NCBI GenBank assembly: GCA_910588505.1
Contig: CAJUPQ010000076.1
Coordinates: 1 to 17,708 of the forward strand
Source of the DNA: an uncultured Hungatella sp.
GTDB taxonomy: Bacteria > Bacillota > Clostridia > Lachnospirales > Lachnospiraceae
Direction: 5' to 3'
Length of the DNA: 17,708 bases
The notes beneath the pieces were generated by a model, which was given only the letters and a program-made list of their open reading frames with translations, was not told where the DNA came from and ran no database searches. The stretch's first letter is position 1. Every line of letters begins with the position of its first letter. Shown here in pieces: positions 1 through 8,129 of the stretch. Both the position numbers and the translations under genes were made by a program.

Positions 1-2
1 AC

Positions 3-1028
3 CGCATGGTAGACTTTATGCTGTCCAGCATGGTAAACTGCGGCATTGACAATGTATCCCTCATTGTCCGCAAGAACTACCACTCCCTTATGGACCATCT
101 TGGCTCCGGACGCGAGTGGGATTTAACCCGCAAGAACGGGGGCTTAAACATCGTTCCTCCCTTTGCGGAGAAGACTGTCAAAGTATACAACGGCCGTGTG
201 GAGGCCCTGTCCAGCATCCTTGATTTCTTAAAAGACCAGAAACAGCAGTATGTTGTCATGGCTGACACCAACATTGCCGTAAACTTTGACTTTAACGCCA
301 TGATCAGCGAGCACATCGAAAGCGGTGCGGACGTTTCCATCGCTTACACAAAGCAGGAGATTCCCGTAAGTGCCAGAGAGTCAACCAATGTAGGTAAAGG
401 CCTTTACTATACGCTGAGAGTCGAGGACGGAGACGTAAAAGAGATCTTCATCAACCCCAAGGATGAGGGCGTTCAGAACTTCTCCATGAACATTTATGTA
501 GTTGGCAGAGAGTTCCTGATCGAGCAGATCCATGCCGCTTTTGTGAGAGGTTTCTCCTACTTTGAGCGGGACATCGTTGCCCCTCAGCTTGACAAGCTAA
601 AAGTTCACGGTTTCCTGTACTCTGGCTACATGGCCCGCATCAGCGACATGAAGAGTTACTTTGACGAGAACATGAAGCTTCTGGACGATGAAAACCTGGA
701 TGCGCTCTTCAACCCAAGCCCCATCTACACCAAGATCCGCGACGACAACCCGACCCGCTATATCCAGGGCGCTAAGGTTAAGAATGTTATGGCAGCTGAC
801 GGCTGTGTGATTGAAGGCGAGGTTGAGAACAGCGTTCTCTTCCGCGGCGTGAAGATCGCCAAGGGCGCTAAGGTTAAGAACTGCGTCCTGATGCAGGATA
901 CGGTTGTGGAAGAAGGCGCAAGCGTAGAGTACCTGATCACAGATAAGGATGTTAAGGTTACTGCCGGCAAAGAGGTTAAGGGTACGGGTACTTTCCCGGT
1001 ATATGTGGCAAAATATCAGGTAGTATAA
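3..1028 (+). CDS. glgD: ADP-glucose pyrophosphorylase subunit GlgD (5' end cut by window)
   Basis: Glycogen synthesis protein of the glucose-1-phosphate adenylyltransferase family. In Firmicutes, GlgD usually partners GlgC and is thought to be mainly regulatory. The frame is open from the window edge (codon 3-5 is Arg), and the visible protein begins inside the family's N-terminal nucleotidyltransferase motif (MVDFMLSSMVNCGIDN). About 30 N-terminal residues should therefore lie outside. The central part is a Rossmann-like transferase domain. The last ~90 residues show the hexapeptide left-handed beta-helix pattern, with I/V-x-x-G/A-A-x-V repeats such as GVKIAKGAKVKNCVL and a repeated YIQGAKVKNVM. 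glgC is probably just upstream but is not visible. A perfect palindromic terminator follows. Family assignment is strong. The GlgD rather than GlgC call rests on the overall sequence character and lack of the usual GlgC catalytic signatures in the visible part. Confidence 0.9.
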   Translation, partial: RMVDFMLSSMVNCGIDNVSLIVRKNYHSLMDHLGSGREWDLTRKNGGLNIVPPFAEKTVKVYNGRVEALSSILDFLKDQKQQYVVMADTNIAVNFDFNAMISEHIESGADVSIAYTKQEIPVSARESTNVGKGLYYTLRVEDGDVKEIFINPKDEGVQNFSMNIYVVGREFLIEQIHAAFVRGFSYFERDIVAPQLDKLKVHGFLYSGYMARISDMKSYFDENMKLLDDENLDALFNPSPIYTKIRDDNPTRYIQGAKVKNVMAADGCVIEGEVENSVLFRGVKIAKGAKVKNCVLMQDTVVEEGASVEYLITDKDVKVTAGKEVKGTGTFPVYVAKYQVV

Positions 1029-1058
1029 AGACTGTTCCGAGATCAGAACTGAGGTAAT

Positions 1059-1090
1059 AAAAGCAGGCATGGATCCATGCCTGCTTTTTT
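1059..1090. terminator. Bidirectional rho-independent terminator between glgD and the AraC-type gene
   Basis: A perfect 30-bp palindrome (1059-1088) is centred on GGATCC, with GCAGGCAT arms. It ends in six T residues on the plus strand (1085-1090) and an A-rich left flank that gives TTTTATT on the minus strand. It lies between two convergent genes (glgD stop at 1028, AraC-type stop at 1102), so it can end transcription from both sides. Confidence 0.9.
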
Positions 1091-1101
1091 ATACCGTCCC
1101 A

Positions 1102-1989
1102 TCATCCATCCTTTCCCTCCCTGACATACGCTTCGCCTTTTTCAGAGCTTCTTTTTAAAAACTCTCTGGGCGACACTCCGTACTCCTTCCGAAAAGCTCT
1201 GTAAAAAGCCGTATAATCCGAAAAGCCGCAGGATTCCCACACCCCCTGTACCGCCACGCCGGAAAGTATCTGATTCTTGGCGTCAACAAGACGCCGTTGG
1301 GTAACATAACGATAAAAAGAAATTCCAAGCCTTTTCTGGAACAGATGGGAAACCGTAGACTGACTCACAAGAAAATGTTCCGAGATCTCCTTCAAGGTAA
1401 ATCGGCTGCGGTAATTGGCATACACATAGCTTAATAAACCGTCAAAAAGGCTGTCTCCGTCATCTTCCGGCAAAGCCGGATTCAGGTAATAGTAGGTACG
1501 CCCTAAATGGGCCATAAAGGAGATCGTGTGCGCCATCAGACAGGCCTCCCAGTTCAGCTTCTTCTGCTGTGATTCACGATAGATATTGCGCAAAAGGGAA
1601 GAAAAAGCAGACCAGGTAGCGGAAGGAGTGTGGAGAAGATACTGCTCCTGCTTTCTGCACTGGGCAAATGCGTAATCCAGGTCAGGAAACATGGCGGTGA
1701 TCTGGTTCCAGAAATCCAGATCGATCCATAGGGCCAGACGTGTGTAGGGCTCTTTCATGTCAGAGGGCAGTATCGGCCGGTGGCCGATCCCTGGAGGGAT
1801 TAAAAGCAGATCCCCCTCCTGGATCCGAAAATGCTGGTCATTGAGCAGGTACTCCAGATCCCCGCCGCATACAAAAAGCAGTTCGTAGAAGTTGTGAATA
1901 TGAAGCGGAAGCACAAAAGGAGCCTGACTCACATCCTCATGGATCTCAATCGGACAAGACATCCGACATTCCTGATATATATTTTTCAT
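1102..1989 (-). CDS. AraC-family transcriptional regulator
   Basis: DNA-binding regulator of about 295 residues. Residues ~20-90 form a cupin-like sensor segment with the pattern H-x-H-N-F-Y-E-L and later EGDLLLIPPGIGH, typical of sugar-responsive AraC regulators. Residues ~190-290 hold the double helix-turn-helix: LKEISEHFLVSQSTVSHLF, then the second helix region with GFSDYTAFYRAFRKEYG and SPREF. The frame extends upstream to 2103, but the ATG at 1989 has GGGAG about 7 nt upstream. The extra upstream codons fall in very AT-rich DNA that looks like a promoter, so 1989 is preferred. It diverges from a GPH symporter and a creatininase-family gene and is their likely activator or repressor. The ligand cannot be told from sequence. 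Confidence 0.9.
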   Translation of the reverse strand: MKNIYQECRMSCPIEIHEDVSQAPFVLPLHIHNFYELLFVCGGDLEYLLNDQHFRIQEGDLLLIPPGIGHRPILPSDMKEPYTRLALWIDLDFWNQITAMFPDLDYAFAQCRKQEQYLLHTPSATWSAFSSLLRNIYRESQQKKLNWEACLMAHTISFMAHLGRTYYYLNPALPEDDGDSLFDGLLSYVYANYRSRFTLKEISEHFLVSQSTVSHLFQKRLGISFYRYVTQRRLVDAKNQILSGVAVQGVWESCGFSDYTAFYRAFRKEYGVSPREFLKRSSEKGEAYVREGKDG

Positions 1990-2181
1990 AGGCGTCTCCC
2001 AGGCGGTGTTGTGAATTCTGCATAATTTTTTTAATTTTATAGATATTTTGATGAATCTAAATATAAAATTTACAAGATATACAAGGTTATTTGCGTTATT
2101 CACAATTAAAATTGCATATCTAATATGATACCATCATTATACACGGCCGTAATTAGAAAAGCAAGCTCAAAGGAGAACCAT
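1990..2181. promoter_or_regulatory. Divergent AT-rich control region with candidate AraC-regulator half-sites
   Basis: 192 bp between the divergent starts, strikingly AT-rich against its neighbours. ATTCACAA occurs at 2098-2105 on the plus strand and, inverted, at 2009-2016 (read as TTGTGAAT), 82 bp between the copies. Such paired half-sites near each promoter suit AraC-type regulators. CAATTAAAATTG at 2103-2114 is a short palindrome overlapping one of them. A possible plus promoter is TTCACA with TATGAT after a 19-nt spacer. The promoter call is weak, and the region as the shared control region is well supported. Confidence 0.5.
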
Positions 2182-3567
2182 ATGAAAAAATTTACCGTTC
2201 GAGACGAAATCGGTTATGTGTGCGGGGACATGGCAGGCAGTTTTGTAAACCTGTTTGTGGACGCGTACTTCCTTACCTTCTGCACCTATGTTCTTGGAAT
2301 CAGTGCGAAATGGATGGGCTCCCTGTTTCTGGCAGCCCGCCTGTGGGATGCCTTTAACGACCCTATGATAGGCTCATTTCCGGACCGCTGGCGTCTGGGA
2401 AAAAGCGGGGACAAATTCAAGCCCTATGTAAAGCTGTTTATGATCCCTCTGGCTCTGTCAGGCGTATTGTGTTTTCTGGATGTATCCTCATGGAATCTAA
2501 GTGGATTTGCCCTCCACGCCTGGGTAGCATTCGTCTATGTGCTCTACGGCATGAGCTACACCGGAACCTCCATGCCCTACGGCGCCATGGCCTCGGTTAT
2601 CACCAATGACCCCATCGAGCGCTCCAAATTGTCCAGAGCCCGCTCCGTAGGAGGCACTATCGTAGGTGTGGGAGCCTTGTCCGTAGTCCCTGTTTTCTGC
2701 TTTGACAAAGACAGCAACATCATCCCCGCCAATTTTACCATGCTGGCTGTGGTGTTCGGTATAGGCAGCCTGATCTGCTACATCCTTTTAACCTCCCTTT
2801 GTACTGAGCGGGTCAGAGACGCGGCTCCCCAGCAGAAGGAAAAATTTAACTATGCGAAAATACTCAAAAACGTCACTAAAAACCGTCCTCTCATCGGCGT
2901 CATGGTGGCCACTGTGGGAAGCCTTTTGTTCATCACCGGAAACAGCCAGTTAAGGACTTACATTTTCAAAGAATATTATGAGAATACTTCCGTAATGTCC
3001 GTGCTCAGCCTGTCCAGCATCCTTGTCATGATCATCTGCTTCCCGCTGGTACCAAAGCTGACAAAAGTATTCGGAAAGCGGAAACTGATCCTGTACTCCT
3101 CCATTTACAGTCTGGTACTGTACGGATTCATGCTCCTTGTCCCTATTAAGAATGTATGGCTTTACGCTGTCCTCACCATTATCGCTTCCATCGGGCAAAC
3201 CGTATTTACCATGCTTATCTGGGCTCTGGTCACGGACTGCCTTGATTACGGCGAGTGGGTTACAGGAGAACGCAATGACGGCTCCATGTACTCCATTTAC
3301 ACCTTCAGCCGCAAGATCGGCTCTACCCTGGCCTCCACCATCGCCTCTTTCTCCCTTCACGCCGTAGGCTATGTGTCGGGAACCAATATCGTTCAGGCGC
3401 CGGAGGTGGTAAACAGCATCCGTATTCTGGTATGTGCCATTCCCGTAATTACAGCAGTGCTGGAGATCGTGGGCATCGGGCTGATCTTTGACCTGGACAA
3501 AGCCAAAACCGACCAGATGTATGAAGAGCTGGCAGCAAGAAGACAGGCAGCCGCAACAAATTCATAA
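2182..3567 (+). CDS. GPH-family sugar:cation symporter (MelB-like MFS transporter)
   Basis: Inner-membrane symporter of about 461 residues. Members of the glycoside-pentoside-hexuronide family take up glycosides or uronides with Na+ or H+. The N-terminal RDEIGYVCGDMAGS and LWDAFNDPMIG stretches are hallmarks (the Asp-bearing helices 1-2 of MelB relatives), as is the mid-protein loop GTSMPYGAMASVITNDPIER. About 12 hydrophobic segments run through the sequence, and DYGEWVTGERNDG near residue 375 is another family motif. The frame opens at 2125, but the ATG at 2182 has AAAGGAG 7 nt upstream and starts directly at the conserved N-terminus. A creatininase-family gene follows 16 bp later, so the two are probably cotranscribed. 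The substrate is unknown. Confidence 0.9.
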   Translation: MKKFTVRDEIGYVCGDMAGSFVNLFVDAYFLTFCTYVLGISAKWMGSLFLAARLWDAFNDPMIGSFPDRWRLGKSGDKFKPYVKLFMIPLALSGVLCFLDVSSWNLSGFALHAWVAFVYVLYGMSYTGTSMPYGAMASVITNDPIERSKLSRARSVGGTIVGVGALSVVPVFCFDKDSNIIPANFTMLAVVFGIGSLICYILLTSLCTERVRDAAPQQKEKFNYAKILKNVTKNRPLIGVMVATVGSLLFITGNSQLRTYIFKEYYENTSVMSVLSLSSILVMIICFPLVPKLTKVFGKRKLILYSSIYSLVLYGFMLLVPIKNVWLYAVLTIIASIGQTVFTMLIWALVTDCLDYGEWVTGERNDGSMYSIYTFSRKIGSTLASTIASFSLHAVGYVSGTNIVQAPEVVNSIRILVCAIPVITAVLEIVGIGLIFDLDKAKTDQMYEELAARRQAAATNS

Positions 3568-3583
3568 GAAAGGAACAAGACAA

Positions 3584-4444
3584 ATGCGAACAAGAATATT
3601 GCCAAAAATGCTTAACTGTGAAGTAGAAGAATATCTGAAAGACAGAGATATCATCATCGTCCCTACAGGTACTGTGGAGATGCATGGCGGTATGCCCCTT
3701 GACAGCGAAACCGTCATCAGCGAGGCCTTTGCCCTGAAAATGGCGGAGCAGGCCGACGCCCTGGTTCTCACAGGCCTTCCCTATTTTTACGCCGGGGCTA
3801 CTGCCAGCGGCCGGGGTACTGTGCAGGTCAGCGTCCGCCAGGGAATCGACTATCTGGGGGCCATCGCCAGAAGCCTTCTGCGCCAGGGCTTTAAAAGGCA
3901 GATCTACATCAGTTTCCACGGGCCTGCCCATATGACCTGCAGTCCTATGGTCCGGGATTTCTTTGACGAAACCGGAGTCCCCATTCTGTATATGGACTTA
4001 ACCATGGAAATGGGGAATGCGGGCAAAGGTCTGATCCGCTCCATAGACAGCTTCCATGCCATCACAGTAGGCGCCTACCACATCATGGGGAGATTGTCTG
4101 ATGTTCCCCTGACCACGGAATTTTTCCACACAGAGCCGCAGACCGTAGAACCGTTTCAGCGTCTCTTTGGCCTTGCTTACCAGAGCGGCAGCATCGGATA
4201 CTGCTTTGGAGACCCCAAAGACCACATGAGTACCACAGCCATCCCCACAGAGGAACGACGGCAAGAGCTTGCCCTGGAAGGGAAAGAGATCATCGAGCGC
4301 CTTGTAGATGCTATGGATGTAAAAAAGACGGTACAGGAAATGCGGGATCTGGAACACTTTCAGTCCCAGCTGATGGAACGATATCCATGGATGCCCGCCG
4401 CATATGAAAGACACAAAGGAAAGATCACTCGTCCGCTAGGTTAA
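3584..4444 (+). CDS. Creatininase-family amidohydrolase, divergent active site
   Basis: Protein of 286 residues with the creatininase fold, a metal-dependent amide/cyclic amide hydrolase family. The first metal-binding block is clear: PTGTVEMHG then LDSET, giving Glu32, His34 and Asp40. The second block reads ISFHGPAH, so His112 is kept although the usual GHGGN or GHYEN is altered. The third family block, normally HAGExET, reads HAITVGA at about 158-164, so the expected glutamates are missing. The ATG at 3584 has AAAGGA upstream. A start at 3488 would overlap the symporter by 80 bp in another frame and is not credible. Its place after a symporter suggests it acts on the imported compound. Creatinine itself is only one family substrate and should not be assumed. 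Confidence 0.8.
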   Translation: MRTRILPKMLNCEVEEYLKDRDIIIVPTGTVEMHGGMPLDSETVISEAFALKMAEQADALVLTGLPYFYAGATASGRGTVQVSVRQGIDYLGAIARSLLRQGFKRQIYISFHGPAHMTCSPMVRDFFDETGVPILYMDLTMEMGNAGKGLIRSIDSFHAITVGAYHIMGRLSDVPLTTEFFHTEPQTVEPFQRLFGLAYQSGSIGYCFGDPKDHMSTTAIPTEERRQELALEGKEIIERLVDAMDVKKTVQEMRDLEHFQSQLMERYPWMPAAYERHKGKITRPLG

Positions 4445-4469
4445 ATACAGACGCGTATAAATGTTCTGG

Positions 4470-4496
4470 GGAGGGAAGACCGTATTTCTTCCCTCC
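4470..4496. terminator. Hairpin between convergent genes
   Basis: Stem GGAGGGAAGA (4470-4479) pairs perfectly with TCTTCCCTCC (4487-4496) around a 7-nt loop. It sits between the creatininase-family stop (4444) and the convergent AAA-ATPase stop (4545). There is no T-run directly after it on either strand; a T7 run lies 25 bp further at 4521-4527. It may be a transcript-end hairpin rather than a classic intrinsic terminator. Confidence 0.45.
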
Positions 4497-4544
4497 GGTT
4501 ATAGCATACCCTTTGCCTGCTTTTTTTAATTTTCTCCGCGATTC

Positions 4545-6155
4545 CTACCACACCTCCACTTTACAGGCATGCTTTTTCGTCCTTTTATTATAGCTGATCC
4601 CCACTGCCAGAACTCTTCCCGTATATTTAGGCGTCTCCCCCAGCTTCCCTCTTAACCGCAGCACATAATTTTTATCCTTAATCTGCTGGATCGCCCTTTT
4701 AGGCGTACTTCCTACCTTCAATTCCAAGATCACCGCATCCGCGCTTTTTATCTCCGGATAAAAGATGAAATCCACATACCCTTTGCCTGCCTTATCCTCC
4801 CGTTCCACCCGGTATCTGTCCCGCGCCCCAAGGTATACCAGATTAACCACAGCCGCCAGTTCTGTCTCACTATTGTAAGATAAGATTGGGGACTCCGTAT
4901 CGTGAGCGAACGCAAGGATATCCGCCATGGTGTCGGTATCCCCTGCCAGGGTAGCTGCCAGCATCCGCTCCGATTCCCTGGCCAGACTATAAACATATCC
5001 CAAACTGTCATTATTCAAAAGAAGTTCATTAAACTTATCCATCAGTTCTTTATTGGGAATAAAAACCGTCTTATTCTCATATGTCAAAAGCCCGTAAACT
5101 ACCATGGCTGAATAAATCTGATTCTTTGTCTTAAGTTCCGTACCGGTAACGGCATACCCCAAAAGGGCAATCGGAACTCGTTCTCCTGACACCATCAGGA
5201 CAATATCATCCCTTACATCCTGAATATTATTACGAATATAGTAAAAGATCTCGTCATACGGTCCTGAACTGGTCCAATAATTGGACAGTTCATTGTCTGT
5301 CAAAGCGCATACAACGGAACGGGGATTATAAAGCCGCCCTCCTTTTGCCGTACAGTAACCGTCATACCAGATCCGCAGTTCCTCTCTGGTAATTGCAGGT
5401 TCCTCTGTCCCTTTCTGATATATTTCAAACAGTTTATCAACCTCGGAATCTGAAAACCCAAAATATTCACTAAACTTTCTCTTTGTCGCCATGTCATATT
5501 CTAAAAACATATTCAACTCCGAGCCGCCGGAATACTTAGCAATGGGAAGAACTCCTGTCATATAGGCCAGTTCCACATAGGCTTTTCCTTTTAGTAATGA
5601 TTTCAAAAACAACAGATAAGCCTCCTGATCTTCCTGGGTCACAAATGACATATGAAATATGGCATCCCACTCATCCATAATAAAAATAAATCTCTCACCT
5701 TTTTCCTGAAAAATATCTGTCAAAATATCCCAGGCCGCCTTCGCTGTGTCAATTGACAGATCAGTATACGCTTTGGCAAGATCATTGTTAAGCCCATCCT
5801 GTATACGGGCAATATACTGTCCGTAATCCGCGCAGTCCCTTGGCACTTCGCTGAAATCAATGTAAACAACATTATGCCTGTTCAAATGAGCCTTACAATT
5901 TTCATTCCCGCCAATAGCCAGCCCCTCAAACAGACTTTTGGAATCAACAGCCTTTCCCAAAAAAGTGGCAATCATACTTGCCATAATGCTTTTCCCAAAT
6001 CGCCGCGGCCTTGTGATACATAAATATTTCTGTCCGTCAACCTCCATCGCGCTTAAGATATCTTCAAGGAGCAGTGATTTATCCACAAAAAACCGTGTCC
6101 GGACGATTTCTTTGTATACTTCAAACGGCGCTCTGCTGTTCAAATATCTTCCCAT
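4545..6155 (-). CDS. AAA-ATPase-like / PD-(D/E)XK nuclease-domain protein (AAA_9 + DUF1703 type)
   Basis: Protein of 536 residues with the architecture common in Lachnospiraceae and Bacteroidetes: an N-terminal predicted AAA-ATPase and a C-terminal PD-(D/E)XK nuclease-like domain. Visible are a Walker A variant RPRRFGKS at 49-56, a Walker B-like FIFIMDEWD at about 156-163, and a C-terminal D462 ... E478-x-K480 (VILELKVG) matching the nuclease core. Family members are multicopy accessory genes of unknown function, sometimes suggested to be mobile or defence related. The start ATG at 6155 has AAAGGAAAG upstream. It is a single-gene unit with its own promoter. Length is normal and no frame damage is seen. 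The role is not established. Confidence 0.85.
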   Translation of the reverse strand: MGRYLNSRAPFEVYKEIVRTRFFVDKSLLLEDILSAMEVDGQKYLCITRPRRFGKSIMASMIATFLGKAVDSKSLFEGLAIGGNENCKAHLNRHNVVYIDFSEVPRDCADYGQYIARIQDGLNNDLAKAYTDLSIDTAKAAWDILTDIFQEKGERFIFIMDEWDAIFHMSFVTQEDQEAYLLFLKSLLKGKAYVELAYMTGVLPIAKYSGGSELNMFLEYDMATKRKFSEYFGFSDSEVDKLFEIYQKGTEEPAITREELRIWYDGYCTAKGGRLYNPRSVVCALTDNELSNYWTSSGPYDEIFYYIRNNIQDVRDDIVLMVSGERVPIALLGYAVTGTELKTKNQIYSAMVVYGLLTYENKTVFIPNKELMDKFNELLLNNDSLGYVYSLARESERMLAATLAGDTDTMADILAFAHDTESPILSYNSETELAAVVNLVYLGARDRYRVEREDKAGKGYVDFIFYPEIKSADAVILELKVGSTPKRAIQQIKDKNYVLRLRGKLGETPKYTGRVLAVGISYNKRTKKHACKVEVW

Positions 6156-6204
6156 ATCCGCTTTCCTTTCTCAGAGTTTCACGCAACACTTTTATTATGG
6201 TTCT

Positions 6205-6234
6205 ATCTTATCATAAAAAGGCAGCCCTTTACAA
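6205..6234 (-). promoter_or_regulatory. Candidate promoter of the AAA-ATPase/PD-(D/E)XK gene
   Basis: On the minus strand TTGTAA (6234-6229) is followed after 18 nt by TAAGAT (6210-6205), about 50 bp upstream of the start at 6155. The -10 neighbourhood (plus-strand ATCTTATCATAAAAA, 6205-6219) recurs exactly at 8854-8868 upstream of the LytTR gene. Confidence 0.5.
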
Positions 6235-6239
6235 GTTGT

Positions 6240-6309
6240 TCCGGTCCATCGCCAAAGGCGATTCTAATTGGCCGGACGCATAACAGTTCAAGGGTCATCT
6301 GAACTGTTA
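6240..6309. repeat. Paired-hairpin intergenic element (REP-like)
   Basis: Two hairpins stand side by side. The first has a core ATCGCC-AAA-GGCGAT (6248-6262) enclosed by TCCGG (6240-6244) and CCGGA (6272-6276). The second has perfect 10-bp arms, TAACAGTTCA (6281-6290) and TGAACTGTTA (6300-6309), around a 9-nt loop. No T-run follows, so it is not a plain terminator. The layout resembles a bacterial REP-type or other dispersed palindromic element, but dispersal cannot be tested within one window. Confidence 0.45.
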
Positions 6310-6366
6310 CATAAAAGGGTCTCACCGCTTACGCTCTCCAAAAAGCCGTTCACGTTTTCCATCTAT

Positions 6367-6394
6367 TTGCCCGAAACGATCGATCCGATATAAA
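6367..6394 (+). promoter_or_regulatory. Candidate promoter of the small 115-residue gene
   Basis: TTGCCC (6367-6372) and TATAAA (6389-6394) are separated by 16 nt and lie about 40 bp upstream of the start at 6436, which has its own AAAGGAG. The -10 is a good match and the -35 is moderate. Confidence 0.45.
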
Positions 6395-6398
6395 AAGT

Positions 6399-6809
6399 AG
6401 CTTTTAGGGATGCTGAAACAGAAAGGAGATCTAAGATGTCAATGCAGATAAAACCAGGTTACACCAATCCACTGACTATGATGGAACACAACAGGGCTAA
6501 CCGGCTATCAGGACTCCAGGCCATCAAAAAGCCCGACGACAGTTCCACGAAAGTAACAAGTTTACAGAACAAGCAACAGCAACTTCACAATGAGATGCTT
6601 CTCATAAAAGCCACCGGGGCGGACACCGGACAAAACGCCACAGAGAAACTTAAAAATATGGAAGAAAAGCTTGCAGAAGTATCTGATGATTTAAGAACTG
6701 CCAAAACAGATTCCTATGCTGTCTCGGCCCAGTCCCAAAGGGAACAGCTTTGGGGATATCACTCCCGGACATGGCGGGCCTAAGATAGACAAAAACATCC
6801 CTAAAAGCT
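6399..6809. repeat. 14-bp exact inverted repeat flanking the 115-residue gene
   Basis: AGCTTTTAGGGATG at 6399-6412 is matched by its exact reverse complement CATCCCTAAAAGCT at 6796-6809. The copies lie just downstream of the candidate -10 of the small gene and 13 bp after its stop codon, so they bracket this one gene. Similarity does not extend beyond the 14 bp. Confidence 0.7.
6436..6783 (+). CDS. Small hypothetical protein with a coiled-coil-like middle
   Basis: Protein of 115 residues, not recognised. The ATG at 6436 has a strong AAAGGAG 9 nt upstream and a plausible promoter, so the gene is likely real. The sequence is polar, with no signal peptide and no membrane helix. Residues ~38-95 are rich in Lys, Glu, Gln and Leu (LQNKQQQLHNEMLL; EKLKNMEEKLAEVSDDL) and read as a helical coiled coil, somewhat like small FlxA-like proteins of clostridia. 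The tail is short and aromatic (WGYHSRTW). It stands alone on the plus strand between minus-strand genes and ends 32 bp from the sensor kinase stop. A 14-bp inverted repeat surrounds it. It may relate functionally to the neighbouring two-component system, but that is inference from position. Confidence 0.65.
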   Translation: MSMQIKPGYTNPLTMMEHNRANRLSGLQAIKKPDDSSTKVTSLQNKQQQLHNEMLLIKATGADTGQNATEKLKNMEEKLAEVSDDLRTAKTDSYAVSAQSQREQLWGYHSRTWRA

Positions 6810-6815
6810 GATCCA

Positions 6816-8129
6816 TCAAACCACCCCGTCCTTTCCTGGCGTCCGCAGCAACACGCTTATGGAGAATCTTCCGTCCCGGCTGCAGATCTCAGCCATCCCC
6901 TGATACTTGGCCGCCACATTCCTGATATTGGTCAGTCCAATTCCCTCCTCAACAGACCTGGGCGTCCAACTGTTGACAGACTCAATCACCAAAAACCTCC
7001 CATGGCTTTTCGTGCAGACAGAAATTTCCTTATCTTCTGCCGGATCCTTCATGCACTCCCGGATCCCATTATCCAGAATATTGCCAAAAACAATACACAA
7101 ATCCATCTCATCAAAGCAAAAGTCCTCCGGAATTCTCACGTTACAGATCACCCGGATTCCATTTCCCATCCCGAAACTCACTTTTTCCCTCAACAATACA
7201 TCCAAAACCCCGCTTCCGGTTACAATCACATCCGTCCCTGTCAATAACCGGCTTCTGGCATAGAGCCTGTCCACATACTCCTGTGCCTTCTCGTAATCCC
7301 GCTCCCTCATAAGTCCCGACAACACCAGCAAATGATTATGAATATCATGCTGAAATTTCGAATATTCCCGATTCCTCTGTTCTGCCTCGTCCACATAAGT
7401 TTTCTGCCCTTCCAACTGTGTGTTGAGGATCGCCATCCGGTTCTCCCGCTGTGCCTGATCCACGATAATACAAAAAATCCTTATCATCAAAAGAAAGATG
7501 ACCATAGCCCCGCTAAGGATCAGAAAAACCGCAATACTGGTATCGATGCCAACTGCCGAAAAATACCGCTCCAAATCTCCGCTGTCCAGCTTAAGCCCCA
7601 CACGCACCAGCAAAACGATAAAGCCGCAGGGAAACAAAAGCACATACAAATAAGAGGAAACCGGCCACTGCAGCGCGGCAGAATACCGCCTCCGAACCAG
7701 CCTTAATATCCCGTCATACACTGCCAGCAGCAAAAGAGAGATACCGATCTGCAATACCACTCCCCAGACCTTTGATCCCATATGTCTGGAGATCCAATAC
7801 ATACACACAGCCGAATACCCTTCGATAAACGTATATAGCGTCCCAATGATAACAAGGGGAGCCACAGCCACCCGCCACGGAATCTTTAATAAGGTTACGG
7901 AAAATAACAATAAAAGAAGGATATGAAACATAAACCCATTGGTTATCCCCGCCCAAAGCTTTGCCATAATGAACAGTTCATTGACCGCTATCCACAAAAG
8001 GGTCAGCTTGCGGCCTGGCTTTCCCACAGCCCCGCCCAAAAAGTCAATCTCCAGATACTGGACTCGCCCATTGTACACCATCCACCACCCATAAAACAAC
8101 AATTCCATGATCCGGGGTCCGCTCATCAT
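6816..8129 (-). CDS. GHKL-type sensor histidine kinase (AgrC-like)
   Basis: Membrane sensor kinase of about 437 residues. The N-terminal ~225 residues contain about six hydrophobic segments, followed by a helical linker and the phosphoacceptor motif FQHDIHNHL (His about 261 with this start). The C-terminal HATPase_c_5/GHKL domain shows an N-box FGNILDNGIREC and a G-box EGIGLTNIRN. This class senses peptides or other envelope signals and phosphorylates LytTR regulators. The ATG at 8129 overlaps the regulator's stop codon as ATGA, a classic translational coupling. A GTG at 8147 or an ATG at 8108 are alternatives. It is the second gene of the operon. No agrB, agrD or exporter gene lies nearby, so the signal is unknown. 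Confidence 0.9.
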   Translation of the reverse strand: MMSGPRIMELLFYGWWMVYNGRVQYLEIDFLGGAVGKPGRKLTLLWIAVNELFIMAKLWAGITNGFMFHILLLLLFSVTLLKIPWRVAVAPLVIIGTLYTFIEGYSAVCMYWISRHMGSKVWGVVLQIGISLLLLAVYDGILRLVRRRYSAALQWPVSSYLYVLLFPCGFIVLLVRVGLKLDSGDLERYFSAVGIDTSIAVFLILSGAMVIFLLMIRIFCIIVDQAQRENRMAILNTQLEGQKTYVDEAEQRNREYSKFQHDIHNHLLVLSGLMRERDYEKAQEYVDRLYARSRLLTGTDVIVTGSGVLDVLLREKVSFGMGNGIRVICNVRIPEDFCFDEMDLCIVFGNILDNGIRECMKDPAEDKEISVCTKSHGRFLVIESVNSWTPRSVEEGIGLTNIRNVAAKYQGMAEICSRDGRFSISVLLRTPGKDGVV

